Assembly (NCBI GenBank): GCA_045649405.1
Contig: JAZRPW010000027.1
Coordinates: 10,195-74,194, forward strand
Direction: 5' to 3'
Length of the DNA stretch: 64,000 nt
From: RUG11462 sp045649405
GTDB lineage: Bacteria; Bacillota; Clostridia; Oscillospirales; Acutalibacteraceae
Numbering within the stretch: position 1 is the stretch's first letter; each line of letters opens with the position of its first letter. Position numbers and translations under genes: made by a program. The notes beneath the pieces are model-generated. The model was not told the DNA's origin, did no database searches, and saw only the letters and a list, made by a program, of their open reading frames with translations. Of this stretch, positions 17,630-24,628 are shown piece after piece.

Positions 17630-17712
17630 ACATCTGTCCTTTTGCCTGAGAGACTCGGGGCTAAACCCCTTACACCTTCGGCACCTGCATTTAGCAGACT
17701 TCTCCAGAGTTT
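17630..17712 (-). promoter_or_regulatory. Glycine riboswitch, single aptamer
   Basis: On the minus strand the conserved glycine-aptamer elements occur in order: CTCTGGAGA, a CTGC/GCAG hairpin, GGTGCCGAAGG, a GGGG/CCCC hairpin, then CTCTCAGGCAAAAGGACAGA. Only one aptamer is visible, as found for riboswitches that control transporters rather than gcvT operons. It precedes the terminator at 17593 and the AGCS symporter. Whether glycine turns the gene on or off cannot be read directly; single-aptamer switches upstream of such symporters are often off-switches. Confidence 0.95.
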
Positions 17713-17750
17713 ATATAAATATTTAATAATAAATATAAAACACGTGTAAC

Positions 17751-17779
17751 ATTTTACCACATTAGCATAATAAATGCAA
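17751..17779 (-). promoter_or_regulatory. Promoter of the riboswitch-AGCS-putP unit
   Basis: On the minus strand TTGCAT, a 17-bp spacer and TAAAAT. Transcription would start about 30 nt before the aptamer, just after the azlD stop. Confidence 0.7.
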
Positions 17780-17786
17780 GTGTTTT

Positions 17787-18095
17787 TTAAAGATAATTTA
17801 TTATTGTTTCAACAATCAAAACTGTTACTGTTGCACAACACGCAACGGTTACAAGACCTTTTTTGCAATAACCCAACACAACTGCAACAACAAATCCTGC
17901 TACTGCGCTTATTAAACTGCTTGTGCTTGAAAAAATTGCAGGTATTGTCATTACGGTAAGACAGGTGTAAGGCACATAATAAAGAAACGAAAGCAAAAAC
18001 TTGTTTTCAATTCTTTTTGTGAAAACTGTTAACGGAATAACCCTGATAAGATAGGTTACTAGCGCCATTACTGCTATGTAAATATAAATATTCAT
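17787..18095 (-). CDS. azlD: AzlD-type branched-chain amino acid exporter subunit
   Basis: A 102-residue membrane protein with about three to four helices and the family start IYIAVMALVTYLIRVIPLTVF. AzlC and AzlD together export branched-chain amino acids and analogues such as azaleucine. It begins 4 nt after the azlC stop, so the two form an operon. Confidence 0.9.
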   Translation of the reverse strand: MNIYIYIAVMALVTYLIRVIPLTVFTKRIENKFLLSFLYYVPYTCLTVMTIPAIFSSTSSLISAVAGFVVAVVLGYCKKGLVTVACCATVTVLIVETIINYL

Positions 18096-18099
18096 ACGC

Positions 18100-18810
18100 C
18101 TACGCCTCCCTTTCTACTGGGAAGAGTGCCGCACCCAAGAGTGATGCAACAACCGTGCAAATTACAATTGCAAGGCCTGACTGAAGCTCTTTTAACAATG
18201 GTAAATAGTTGAATGCCAAACTCAAAGCAACGGCTAAAAGCACCACAATCATAACGCTTTTTTTATCTCTTACTTCTGGCATTACAATTGAAACAAACAT
18301 GCCGTAAAGCGCAATACCAAGTGCTGAAACCAAAATTCCAGGCAAAATGTTACCTGCAATTGCGCCACAAACTGTGCCTGCGGTCCAACCAACGATTGGC
18401 AAAGAAATAAGCCCTAACATATAAGAAAAACTAACGTCATGCGGGCGAGAAACTGCAACGGCAAAGACTTCGTCAGTGTTGCCAAATGCAATGATTGCCC
18501 TTTTTGTAAGTGTAAAAGAATCATCTAACTTTTGGTTAAGCGAAAAGCCCATTAACGCATAACGCAAATTAATTATAAACTGGGTCAAAATAATTGAAAT
18601 TATGCCTGCAGTTAACGTTTTTGCTTCTTCGATTACTTCGAGAGCTGCAAATTGGCCGGCGCTTGTAACATTTGTTAAACTCATCAAACCTGCTTGAATC
18701 CAATCAAGTCCAGCAACAATTGCCTTTATTCCAAATGCAAAAGACACTGCAAAATAACCTATGCCAATTGGAAGACCGTGTCGAAGACCTTGAAAAAATT
18801 GTCTTTTCAA
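18100..18810 (-). CDS. azlC: AzlC-type branched-chain amino acid exporter subunit
   Basis: A 236-residue membrane protein; GLRHGLPIGIGYFAVSFAFG and MSLTNVTSAGQFAALEV are typical of AzlC. The frame has no ATG near the family start: TTG at 18810 gives the expected N-terminus (KRQFFQGLRHG), and the frame is closed by a TGA two codons upstream. The ribosome binding site (GAAAGG) is 15 nt away, so initiation is probably weak. It lies behind a promoter-proximal terminator (18834), which suggests attenuation control. Confidence 0.88.
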   Translation of the reverse strand: MKRQFFQGLRHGLPIGIGYFAVSFAFGIKAIVAGLDWIQAGLMSLTNVTSAGQFAALEVIEEAKTLTAGIISIILTQFIINLRYALMGFSLNQKLDDSFTLTKRAIIAFGNTDEVFAVAVSRPHDVSFSYMLGLISLPIVGWTAGTVCGAIAGNILPGILVSALGIALYGMFVSIVMPEVRDKKSVMIVVLLAVALSLAFNYLPLLKELQSGLAIVICTVVASLLGAALFPVEREA

Positions 18811-18833
18811 ATAAATTCATCTTGCCTTTCATT

Positions 18834-18870
18834 AAAAAATCCCGAAACCGTTTTAGTTTCGAGATTTTTT
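18834..18870 (-). terminator. Terminator-like hairpin in the azlCD leader
   Basis: A 15-bp stem with a 7-nt loop, then T6 on the minus strand. The only mismatch in DNA (C842 versus A862) becomes a G-U pair in the minus-strand RNA, so the structure favours that direction. It lies between the azlC promoter and the azlC start, so it can act as an attenuator as well as ending the upstream nuclease transcript. Confidence 0.75.
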
Positions 18871-18884
18871 CAAATCTTAAATTA

Positions 18885-18913
18885 ATTATAAGCCCTTAAC
18901 TAAATTAAGTCAA
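18885..18913 (-). promoter_or_regulatory. Promoter of azlCD
   Basis: On the minus strand TTGACT, a 17-bp spacer and TATAAT, just after the nuclease gene. The predicted start site is only about 10 nt before the terminator-like hairpin. Confidence 0.75.
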
Positions 18914-18921
18914 CACCAAAA

Positions 18922-19797
18922 TTAAGAAGCACATTTTGAACAAGGTGTAAGTCCTGCGCCTTTTGCTTCTTTCAATGTAACCTTGTAACTGTTTTTGCCA
19001 CCACAAGTTTTAATCAAATGATATTTTGACCCTGTTGGTGTTCGGTAAATGTACATTGTTACTGTTGAATTATTATTGTTATTTGAACTACTTGATGAAT
19101 TACTTGAGTTTGTTTTGCCAGTTTTATAAACAATTTTAACTTTAGGTTGAACATTGTAAATAAACACATTAATTTTAATACCCTTCCCTTTGTCTTCAAC
19201 AGACCACGCTTCAAGTTGAACGCCACGGCAAAGCAATTCTTTACCTTTGTAAATTGGTGTTACACGATACAAAACGTGGTTGTCAGTTTCATCAATATAA
19301 TCATCAACCTTGTTTTCAAAAGGCAACATACCTTCAATGTTAAAATACTGTGTGCCGGTAATAAGATTTTTCTTGTTTGCATTTTCTGCTGAAAGTTGCC
19401 AACCAATTAAATGACAACGGTTATAAAGATATTTGCCAGGAATGAAACTGTATTTTTGTTGTTGCCAACCAGTTGGAAAAACATTGCTGATTGAACCACG
19501 CTTTTCGTGTTCATCTGGCTGTGTTTCTTCTCCTAAGCAAGCGAAAGCAACCCTTGTGCGACCAAGATTATCAAGGTTTGAGTATTTTTCAAATGCCTTA
19601 GTTTGACTTTTTTGTTTGTTAGTAAATGATGGTTTGTTTTTGTTTACAACAACATACGCTTTGTTCTTGTAACTTGGAATGTTTGAAAGTTTTACTGCAG
19701 CACTAACTGTAACCGCAACTGGACTTTGCGGATTAACAGGGCTTATTGTTAGCACCAATATAAAAGCAATCAATGTTGATAAAATTCTCTTTTTCAT
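18922..19797 (-). CDS. Secreted DNA/RNA non-specific endonuclease
   Basis: A 291-residue exported nuclease: signal peptide (about 1-33), a beta-beta-alpha metal nuclease domain (about 45-215) with the active-site motif YNRCHLIGWQL (the DRGH equivalent) and the downstream NLITGTQYFNIEGMLPFE with the metal-binding Asn, a Ser/Asn-rich linker (about 230-246), and a C-terminal Cys-containing tail (YHLIKTCGG...LTPCSKCAS) that recurs in secreted Firmicutes nucleases. Family members include EndA-like DNA-uptake or scavenging enzymes. A strong AGGAGG ribosome binding site precedes the ATG. Its 5' end is duplicated at 20391-20535. Confidence 0.92.
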   Translation of the reverse strand: MKKRILSTLIAFILVLTISPVNPQSPVAVTVSAAVKLSNIPSYKNKAYVVVNKNKPSFTNKQKSQTKAFEKYSNLDNLGRTRVAFACLGEETQPDEHEKRGSISNVFPTGWQQQKYSFIPGKYLYNRCHLIGWQLSAENANKKNLITGTQYFNIEGMLPFENKVDDYIDETDNHVLYRVTPIYKGKELLCRGVQLEAWSVEDKGKGIKINVFIYNVQPKVKIVYKTGKTNSSNSSSSSNNNNNSTVTMYIYRTPTGSKYHLIKTCGGKNSYKVTLKEAKGAGLTPCSKCAS

Positions 19798-19868
19798 AAA
19801 AAGACCTCCTTGTGCTTAATCTATCAAATCAATTGTCTTATAAAAAGGACAAATAATTTGTCGAAAAA
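19724..19868. repeat. Source copy of a 145-bp direct repeat (nuclease 5' end and leader)
   Basis: This stretch holds the first 24 or so codons of the nuclease gene, its ribosome binding site and upstream region. It recurs at 20391-20535 in the same orientation with one substitution (T to C), offset 667 bp. Confidence 0.95.
19848..19862. promoter_or_regulatory. 15-bp palindrome upstream of the nuclease gene
   Basis: GACAAATAATTTGTC is a perfect 7-1-7 palindrome about 50 bp before the nuclease start, overlapping the likely -35 region (TATAAG is a possible -10 on the minus strand). It is preserved in the duplicate at 20515-20529. The cognate regulator is unknown. Confidence 0.5.
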
Positions 19869-19908
19869 GGCAGATAAAAATCTTTAAATTAACTATTTAA
19901 AATTATTT

Positions 19909-19960
19909 TACTATCATTTGATAGTATTGTCAATACTATTTTTCGATAGTACGTATACTA
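19909..19960. promoter_or_regulatory. Operator cluster upstream of the 19978 XRE gene
   Basis: Five related half-sites alternate in orientation: TACTATCA (909-916), TGATAGTA (919-926), CAATACTAT (931-939), GATAGTA (945-951) and TACTA (956-960). They include a 9-1-9 perfect palindrome at 19921-19939. The array ends about 17 bp before the XRE start codon, as for an autoregulated repressor. Confidence 0.6.
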
Positions 19961-19977
19961 AATATGAGGTGAGTATA

Positions 19978-20193
19978 ATGTATTATCCAAGATTAAAAGA
20001 TTTACGAGAAGATAAAGATTTTAAACAAAAAGAAATAGCATCAATTTTAGGAATAGACCAGCGTGTATACAGTAATTATGAAACTGGAAAAAGAGAAATA
20101 CCTGTTAAGTTTGTAATTCAACTTGCTGATTTTTACAAAACATCAACTGATTACATTTTAGGAAGAACTAATAACTTTACACCATACAAATAA
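19978..20193 (+). CDS. XRE-family helix-turn-helix regulator
   Basis: A 71-residue protein consisting of one HTH_3 domain (LKDLREDKDFKQKEIASILGIDQRVYSNYETGKREIPV), followed by LADFYKTSTDYILGRTN, typical of SinR/phage-repressor-like small regulators. The start at 19978 has GAGGTG 6 nt upstream; the frame is open 20 codons further, but that part is the operator region. No partner gene is in the same operon. It is divergent from the nuclease gene, so it might control the nuclease as well as itself. Confidence 0.88.
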   Translation: MYYPRLKDLREDKDFKQKEIASILGIDQRVYSNYETGKREIPVKFVIQLADFYKTSTDYILGRTNNFTPYK

Positions 20194-20223
20194 AAAAACG
20201 CACTAATTATGAGTGCGTTTTTT
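20192..20223 (+). terminator. Rho-independent terminator of the XRE gene
   Basis: Stem ACGCACT / AGTGCGT extended by A-T pairs, followed by a T-run. It overlaps the end of the XRE stop codon. Confidence 0.85.
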
Positions 20224-20278
20224 ATTTAATTATTTTTTTAATTACAAGAGTGCAATCCCTTATTATATTCAATTAATT

Positions 20279-20390
20279 TTTGTAGGGTGCGGGTTCCTAC
20301 ACGCACCTTGATTCTTGGGACGTCAAGGATGCCGTCCCCTGCGGTTTTATTTTTAACATTGTTGGGACCGACGCCCTGGTTGGTCCTTTT
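20279..20390. repeat. GC-rich palindromic (REP/MITE-like) element
   Basis: An island of high GC in AT-rich surroundings made of three successive hairpins: GGTGCG/CGCACC (286-307), GGGACG/CGTCCC (317-338) and GGACC/GGTCC (365-386). No coding frame is supported. Similar dispersed palindromic modules are common in gut Clostridia genomes. It abuts the duplicated nuclease fragment exactly at 20391. Between 20224 and 20278 I see only AT-rich sequence. Confidence 0.65.
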
Positions 20391-20535
20391 CTTTGCGGAT
20401 TAACAGGGCTTATTGTTAGCACCAACATAAAAGCAATCAATGTTGATAAAATTCTCTTTTTCATAAAAAGACCTCCTTGTGCTTAATCTATCAAATCAAT
20501 TGTCTTATAAAAAGGACAAATAATTTGTCGAAAAA
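20391..20535 (-). pseudogene. Truncated duplicate of the nuclease gene 5' end
   Basis: This copy matches 19724-19868 at 144 of 145 positions. It retains the leader palindrome, the ribosome binding site, the ATG (complement of 20464-20462) and about 24 codons of the signal peptide, then runs into the palindromic repeat. It therefore encodes only a signal-peptide fragment, if transcribed. Confidence 0.9.
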
Positions 20536-20551
20536 AGTAAATTGAATATAT

Positions 20552-20574
20552 AATGAACATATTTTGTGTTCATT
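20552..20574. promoter_or_regulatory. Inverted repeat upstream of the RHH gene
   Basis: AATGAACA and TGTTCATT flank a 7-nt spacer. A wider pair, ATTGAAT (20541-20547) and ATTCAAT just before the ribosome binding site, frames the whole leader. These are candidate binding sites for the small ribbon-helix-helix protein. Confidence 0.45.
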
Positions 20575-20639
20575 TTCTACATAGTATCATATATTAGATA
20601 TAAAATCAACATATAATAAATTCAATTTGAGGTGGTTTT

Positions 20640-20801
20640 ATGTCTATTAAAAGTTTATCTATAAGAATTGATGAAGAAATGTTAAACAAATTGCATGTTG
20701 TTGCAGATTACGAAGGCAGAAGTGCAAACAGTCAAATTTTGATTTTAATTCGTGATGCAATTGAAAAACACGAAGAAAAACATGGCAAAATAGAACAATA
20801 A
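20640..20801 (+). CDS. Small Arc/MetJ-like ribbon-helix-helix protein
   Basis: A 53-residue protein beginning MSIKSLSIRIDEEMLNKL. The N-terminal strand SLSIRID, then helix (EEMLNKLHVVADYEG), an R-S-A-N turn and second helix (SQILILIRDAIEKHEE) fit the ribbon-helix-helix fold of Arc-type repressors and antitoxins. TTTGAGGTGG precedes the ATG and a terminator overlaps the stop, so it is a self-contained unit. No toxin gene is adjacent: downstream is a convergent oxidoreductase. It could be an orphan antitoxin or a repressor. Confidence 0.82.
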   Translation: MSIKSLSIRIDEEMLNKLHVVADYEGRSANSQILILIRDAIEKHEEKHGKIEQ

Positions 20802-20831
20802 AAAAAGGAGTGCAAATTGCACTCCTTTTTT
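20801..20831. terminator. Bidirectional rho-independent terminator
   Basis: An A/T-extended stem with core GGAGTGCAA / TTGCACTCC, T-run on both strands, between the convergent RHH and oxidoreductase genes. Confidence 0.85.
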
Positions 20832-20841
20832 GTTTTATTCA

Positions 20842-21927
20842 TTAATCAAAATAAACTGGTTTGCCTGTTTCTGAAGAAACATAAATTGCTTCAAGAATTT
20901 CAGAAACAACACAAGCTTGTTCTGGCAATACTAATGGGTCTGTGTCATTAATAACTGCATCAATCCAACGTTTTGCTTCAACATCAGCTGCACCAGCAGA
21001 TTCGCCATCATAGAAAGCAACGCCACCTGCTGAAAGGTCAACATTTTTTGTAACCTGTCTGTCGTGTTCTACGCTATTGAATTTAACATAGTTATTTTTG
21101 AGTGAAACACCCGCTTTGCTACCGCAAAGAACACAACTACCTTCTTGAATTGGCTCTGCTGTGTTGAGCGCCCAGCTTGTTTCAAGCATAATTGTTGCAC
21201 CATTTTTCATTCTGATAAATGCACAAGCTGCTTCTTCAAGTTCAGTGTCATTAACACCGTTGTCACCCCAAGGGTTAGCGCCTGCAGGGTTTTCAATTTT
21301 CTTGTGAGTTTTACCAACAACCAACTCTGGCTCGTAGTTGTTCATCAAGAACAAAGTAAGGTCGAGTGAGTGTGTAGCAATGTCGATGATAGGACCGCCA
21401 CCTTGTGCTTCCTTATCAAGGAACACACCCCAGTTTGGAGTACCTCTACGGCGAATTGCTAAACAGTTTGCATAATAGATTTCACCAAGTTCGCCATTGT
21501 CAACAACTTCTTTAATGTAAGAACTTTCTGCTTTGTGACGGTGTTGATAACCGATTGTGAGTTTTTTGCCTGTATCTTTTGCAGCTTGCACCATTCTTTT
21601 TGCATCAGCAGCAGTTTTTGCCATTGGTTTTTCACACATTACGTGTTTGCCTGCATAAAGTGAATCAATAGTAATGTCAGCGTGTTCTCTGTTTGGAGTT
21701 AAAACGTGTACAACTTCAATTGATTCATCTTTCAAAAGTTCTTTGTAATCTTTGTAAACTTTTGCGCCTTCTACGCCGTATTTTTTTGCTGCTTCTTCTG
21801 CACGCTCAACAATGATGTCACAAAAAGCAACCAAATTAACGTTTGATAATTTTTTAAGTGATGGCATATGTTTGCCGTTTGCGATACCACCACAACCGAT
21901 GATACCTACATTTACTGTTCTACTCAT
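20842..21927 (-). CDS. Gfo/Idh/MocA-family oxidoreductase
   Basis: A 361-residue NAD(P)-dependent dehydrogenase. The N-terminal Rossmann motif is GIIGCGGIA, the conserved EKP (CEKPMAKT) carries the catalytic Lys near residue 98, and the C-terminal half has the family motif GGGPIIDIATHSLD. Members oxidise sugars, inositols or amino-sugar derivatives; the substrate cannot be inferred. The start at 21927 has GGAGG 8 nt upstream; an ATG five codons earlier lies inside that motif. It is divergent from a beta-helix protein, which could share a carbohydrate context. Confidence 0.92.
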   Translation of the reverse strand: MSRTVNVGIIGCGGIANGKHMPSLKKLSNVNLVAFCDIIVERAEEAAKKYGVEGAKVYKDYKELLKDESIEVVHVLTPNREHADITIDSLYAGKHVMCEKPMAKTAADAKRMVQAAKDTGKKLTIGYQHRHKAESSYIKEVVDNGELGEIYYANCLAIRRRGTPNWGVFLDKEAQGGGPIIDIATHSLDLTLFLMNNYEPELVVGKTHKKIENPAGANPWGDNGVNDTELEEAACAFIRMKNGATIMLETSWALNTAEPIQEGSCVLCGSKAGVSLKNNYVKFNSVEHDRQVTKNVDLSAGGVAFYDGESAGAADVEAKRWIDAVINDTDPLVLPEQACVVSEILEAIYVSSETGKPVYFD

Positions 21928-21975
21928 ATGTATTTCCTCCATTCAAGTTGAATTTTCAGTATCAACCTTAACTTT

Positions 21976-22004
21976 ATAATAACAAAAAACCAAAAATTCG
22001 TCAA
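21976..22004 (-). promoter_or_regulatory. Promoter of the Gfo/Idh/MocA gene
   Basis: On the minus strand TTGACG, a 17-bp spacer and TATTAT, about 50 bp before the start codon. Confidence 0.7.
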
Positions 22005-22057
22005 CAATAAATTTTTGCAGAAAAATATCAGATTTTTGCGGTATGGTTTAAAAACAA

Positions 22058-22086
22058 TTGACACAAGACCGAATAAAAGTTATAAT
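22058..22086 (+). promoter_or_regulatory. Consensus promoter of the beta-helix gene
   Basis: TTGACA (22058-22063), a 17-bp spacer and TATAAT (22081-22086). This perfect promoter excludes the upstream in-frame TTG as the start. Between the divergent promoters, ATTTTTGC is repeated twice 21 bp apart, a possible shared operator. Confidence 0.85.
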
Positions 22087-22111
22087 CACTTATAGAAATG
22101 GAGTGGATTTT

Positions 22112-23071
22112 ATGTGTTTTGATGTATGCTTGAAAAACTATGAAAAAATTCCTTGCGACACTTCTGATGCACAAAGAATTATACGTGCAATAAATGATTG
22201 TGGCGATGGCGTTTTATTTATTGAAAAAGGCGAATATTTTATTGACGAGCCAATTGAAATTTTCAATGGTTGCTCGGTTGTTTTTCATAAATGCGCAAAA
22301 CTTACCGCTACAAAGCCGATGGATTTTATTTTAACTGTTGATTGCGAACACTATAAAAACGAACACGATTTTATGGGTGAAGCAAAACAAATCAACTTAA
22401 ATCTTAATCAGTTTTTATCAGGTGGTGTTTTAGACGGAAACGGTATGGCTTCTTGCTTAAAACTGATTCATTATCGTCATTTCACTTTAAGCAATATGTC
22501 ACTTTTAAACGGCAAGAAATATGGTCTTTATGCAGGTGGATATTACGAACTTATCTGCAACCATATTTATTGCAAATGTACTATGAACGGAATGGCTGGA
22601 AACACAGGTATTTATACTGATAATGGAGATAGTCATTATACCGATTGTATTATTGTTGACTACACAACTGGTATGGCTATTATGGGCGGTGGCTCAAACC
22701 GACTTACAAGATGTCATATTTGGGGTGGTCCTGTTAAAGCGATTGATGGCGAAACAGTACCGGAAATGCTCAAAAATTCTGTTAGTTTTCACATTTCATC
22801 AGACCACACAATTTTAAGAGATTGTTATGCAGACACCGCTGTAATTGGTTACTTAATTGAAAAAGATGCGAGAATGCTTGGTTGCTCATATTTTAATAAC
22901 GACTTCTTTGGTCTTGATAACATTACTGCGGTTATGCAAACGGGTGGCGAGTTATTAGTGTCTGACTCAACATTTGTAAAAACTGCCGAGCATAACGAAT
23001 TGTATGTTTGCAAAGGTGGTAGCAGTAAATGGGCAAACAATATTTTCAAAGGTGGATTTGAAGAAATATAA
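22112..23071 (+). CDS. Right-handed beta-helix protein (pectate-lyase superfamily-like)
   Basis: A 319-residue protein without a signal peptide. Repeating segments such as GGVLDGNGMASCLKL, HFTLSNMSLLNGKKYGLYAGG and GNTGIYTDNGDSHYTDCIIVDYTTGMAI are the coils of a parallel beta-helix as in polygalacturonase/pectate-lyase-like proteins; the N-terminal DTSDAQRIIRAINDCGDGVLFIEKGEYFI matches the Pectate_lyase_3 entry region. Catalytic residues cannot be assigned, so lyase, hydrolase or epimerase are all possible, and the lack of export argues for intracellular sugar processing. ATGGAGTGG precedes the chosen ATG. Confidence 0.75.
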   Translation: MCFDVCLKNYEKIPCDTSDAQRIIRAINDCGDGVLFIEKGEYFIDEPIEIFNGCSVVFHKCAKLTATKPMDFILTVDCEHYKNEHDFMGEAKQINLNLNQFLSGGVLDGNGMASCLKLIHYRHFTLSNMSLLNGKKYGLYAGGYYELICNHIYCKCTMNGMAGNTGIYTDNGDSHYTDCIIVDYTTGMAIMGGGSNRLTRCHIWGGPVKAIDGETVPEMLKNSVSFHISSDHTILRDCYADTAVIGYLIEKDARMLGCSYFNNDFFGLDNITAVMQTGGELLVSDSTFVKTAEHNELYVCKGGSSKWANNIFKGGFEEI

Positions 23072-23073
23072 AC

Positions 23074-23104
23074 AAAAAAGCGACCTTTACGGTCGCCTTT
23101 TTTT
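23074..23104. terminator. Bidirectional rho-independent terminator
   Basis: Stem GCGACC / GGTCGC with a 5-nt loop flanked by A6 and T-runs, between the convergent beta-helix and MATE genes. Confidence 0.85.
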
Positions 23105-24470
23105 ATTTCATTAAAGATATTTCTTTGTTCATCTTTTTAAATTCAATTGCTACTAAAAGTGCGTTGAGAATTACTGCAACAATATCTGCGCAAGGGCCTG
23201 AATACAAAATGCCGTTTATTCCAAAAAAGCGTGGCAAGATGAGCAAGAATGGAACAAAACAAATTATGTTTTTTGACAAAGACAAAAATGCGCCTTTGAT
23301 TGGTTTGCCAATTGCAGTAAAGAATGTTGAGGCGATTGGTTGAATAAAGTTTACGAAGATGAAGAACATATAAACTCTAAAGAATTTTACACCGAACTCA
23401 TAATAAAGTTCTGAGCCTTCGCCGAAGAATGACAAAAGTGTTCTTGGCATAAACTGAAATGCGAAAAATTGCAAAACCGAAATAACACCACTTGACAAAA
23501 ATGCCCACCAGAAAGCTGATTTAACTCTGTCATATTTTTTAGCGCCATAGTTAAAACTTTCAATTGGTTGAGCGCCTTGAGCAATACCGATTACCACTGC
23601 AAAGATGATTTGCGCAATTTTCATAATAATGCCGGCACAGGTAATTGGAATGTCAGAGCCGTAAATTGACATTGCGCCATAAACTTTGTATGAGTTGTTG
23701 ATGAGAATTTGAACAACCATCATTGCAAGTTGGTTGATGAATGATGCCATACCAATTGAAGCCGCTTTGAACATTATTTTCATTTTTGGAACAAAGTGTT
23801 TAAGTTCTAATTTTACTGTTTTGAATTTAGTTAAATACCAAATTACAACAACTGCAGACAAAAACTGGCCGATGATTGTTGCAAAAGCAGCACCTTTCAT
23901 TCCCCAACCAAAAACAATTACGAAAAGCGCATCTAAAAACACATTAACAACTGCGCCTAAAATGCCACAAATCATTGTCATTTTTGGACTGCCGTCTGCA
24001 CGCATTAAGTGACCGCCGCCGGTTGTTAAAATCAAACATGGAAAGCCGAGTGCAGTTACCCACAAATAATCTTTCGCATAAGGCATAATGTCATCGGTTG
24101 CGGCTAAAAACTTTAAAATCGGTGTTAAAAATATAAGAACAAACGCCGACAACAAAACGCCACCAACAATCATTGCGGTAACAGCGTTGCCAATGTAATA
24201 TGGCGCTTTTTTTGTGTCGCCTTTACCCATGTCAAGATTAAAACAACTTGCACCACCAGTACCAAAAAGCAGTGCTATTGCAATACAAGCAGAAGTAAGC
24301 GGAAAAACAACATTTGTTGCTGCATTGCCAAGTGTTGAAACAAAGTTGCCAATGAACAACTGGTCAACAATATTGTAAATTGCGCCAACAAGCATTGCAA
24401 TAATGCTTGGTACTGCAAATTTTACCATTAGTTTTGGAATTGGGGCTGTGCCTAAAATATTTTCTTGCAT
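23103..24470 (-). CDS. MATE-family efflux transporter
   Basis: A 455-residue integral membrane protein with about 12 helices in two homologous halves. The family signature is seen in KFAVPSIIAMLVGAIYNIVDQLFIG at the N-terminus and GIAQGAQPIESFNYGAKKYDRVKSAF in the second half. MATE proteins export cationic drugs or metabolites by Na+ or H+ antiport; this is the MepA/DinF-like type. The start at 24470 (MQENILG) has AAAGGA upstream; the frame extends nine codons to a TTG without support. Confidence 0.92.
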   Translation of the reverse strand: MQENILGTAPIPKLMVKFAVPSIIAMLVGAIYNIVDQLFIGNFVSTLGNAATNVVFPLTSACIAIALLFGTGGASCFNLDMGKGDTKKAPYYIGNAVTAMIVGGVLLSAFVLIFLTPILKFLAATDDIMPYAKDYLWVTALGFPCLILTTGGGHLMRADGSPKMTMICGILGAVVNVFLDALFVIVFGWGMKGAAFATIIGQFLSAVVVIWYLTKFKTVKLELKHFVPKMKIMFKAASIGMASFINQLAMMVVQILINNSYKVYGAMSIYGSDIPITCAGIIMKIAQIIFAVVIGIAQGAQPIESFNYGAKKYDRVKSAFWWAFLSSGVISVLQFFAFQFMPRTLLSFFGEGSELYYEFGVKFFRVYMFFIFVNFIQPIASTFFTAIGKPIKGAFLSLSKNIICFVPFLLILPRFFGINGILYSGPCADIVAVILNALLVAIEFKKMNKEISLMK

Positions 24471-24516
24471 TTTAATTTTTCCTTTGCATTTTATCAAAAA
24501 ATTTTACCTATTTTAT

Positions 24517-24544
24517 ATTATATCACTCAAAAATGATTTTTCAA
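24517..24544 (-). promoter_or_regulatory. Promoter of the MATE gene
   Basis: On the minus strand TTGAAA, a 16-bp spacer and TATAAT with extended -10 (TGATATAAT), 46 bp before the start codon. Confidence 0.75.
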
Positions 24545-24599
24545 GGGGTTATTTTTATGTGAAAATTGAATAATATTCATTTTTTACGCATAAAAAACA

Positions 24600-24628
24600 T
24601 TGACAAAGGACAAAAAAGAGAATATAAT
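24600..24628 (+). promoter_or_regulatory. Consensus promoter of gdhA
   Basis: TTGACA (24600-24605), a 17-bp spacer and TATAAT (24623-24628). The leader to the gdhA start is about 130 nt and contains a CAATGA / TCATTG inverted pair, long enough for post-transcriptional control. Confidence 0.85.

Noticed and set aside
20224..20640. Possible insertion sequence next to the duplicated nuclease fragment
   Set aside because: No transposase frame, no clear terminal inverted repeats with target-site duplication; only palindromic modules are seen, so it is called a repeat element.
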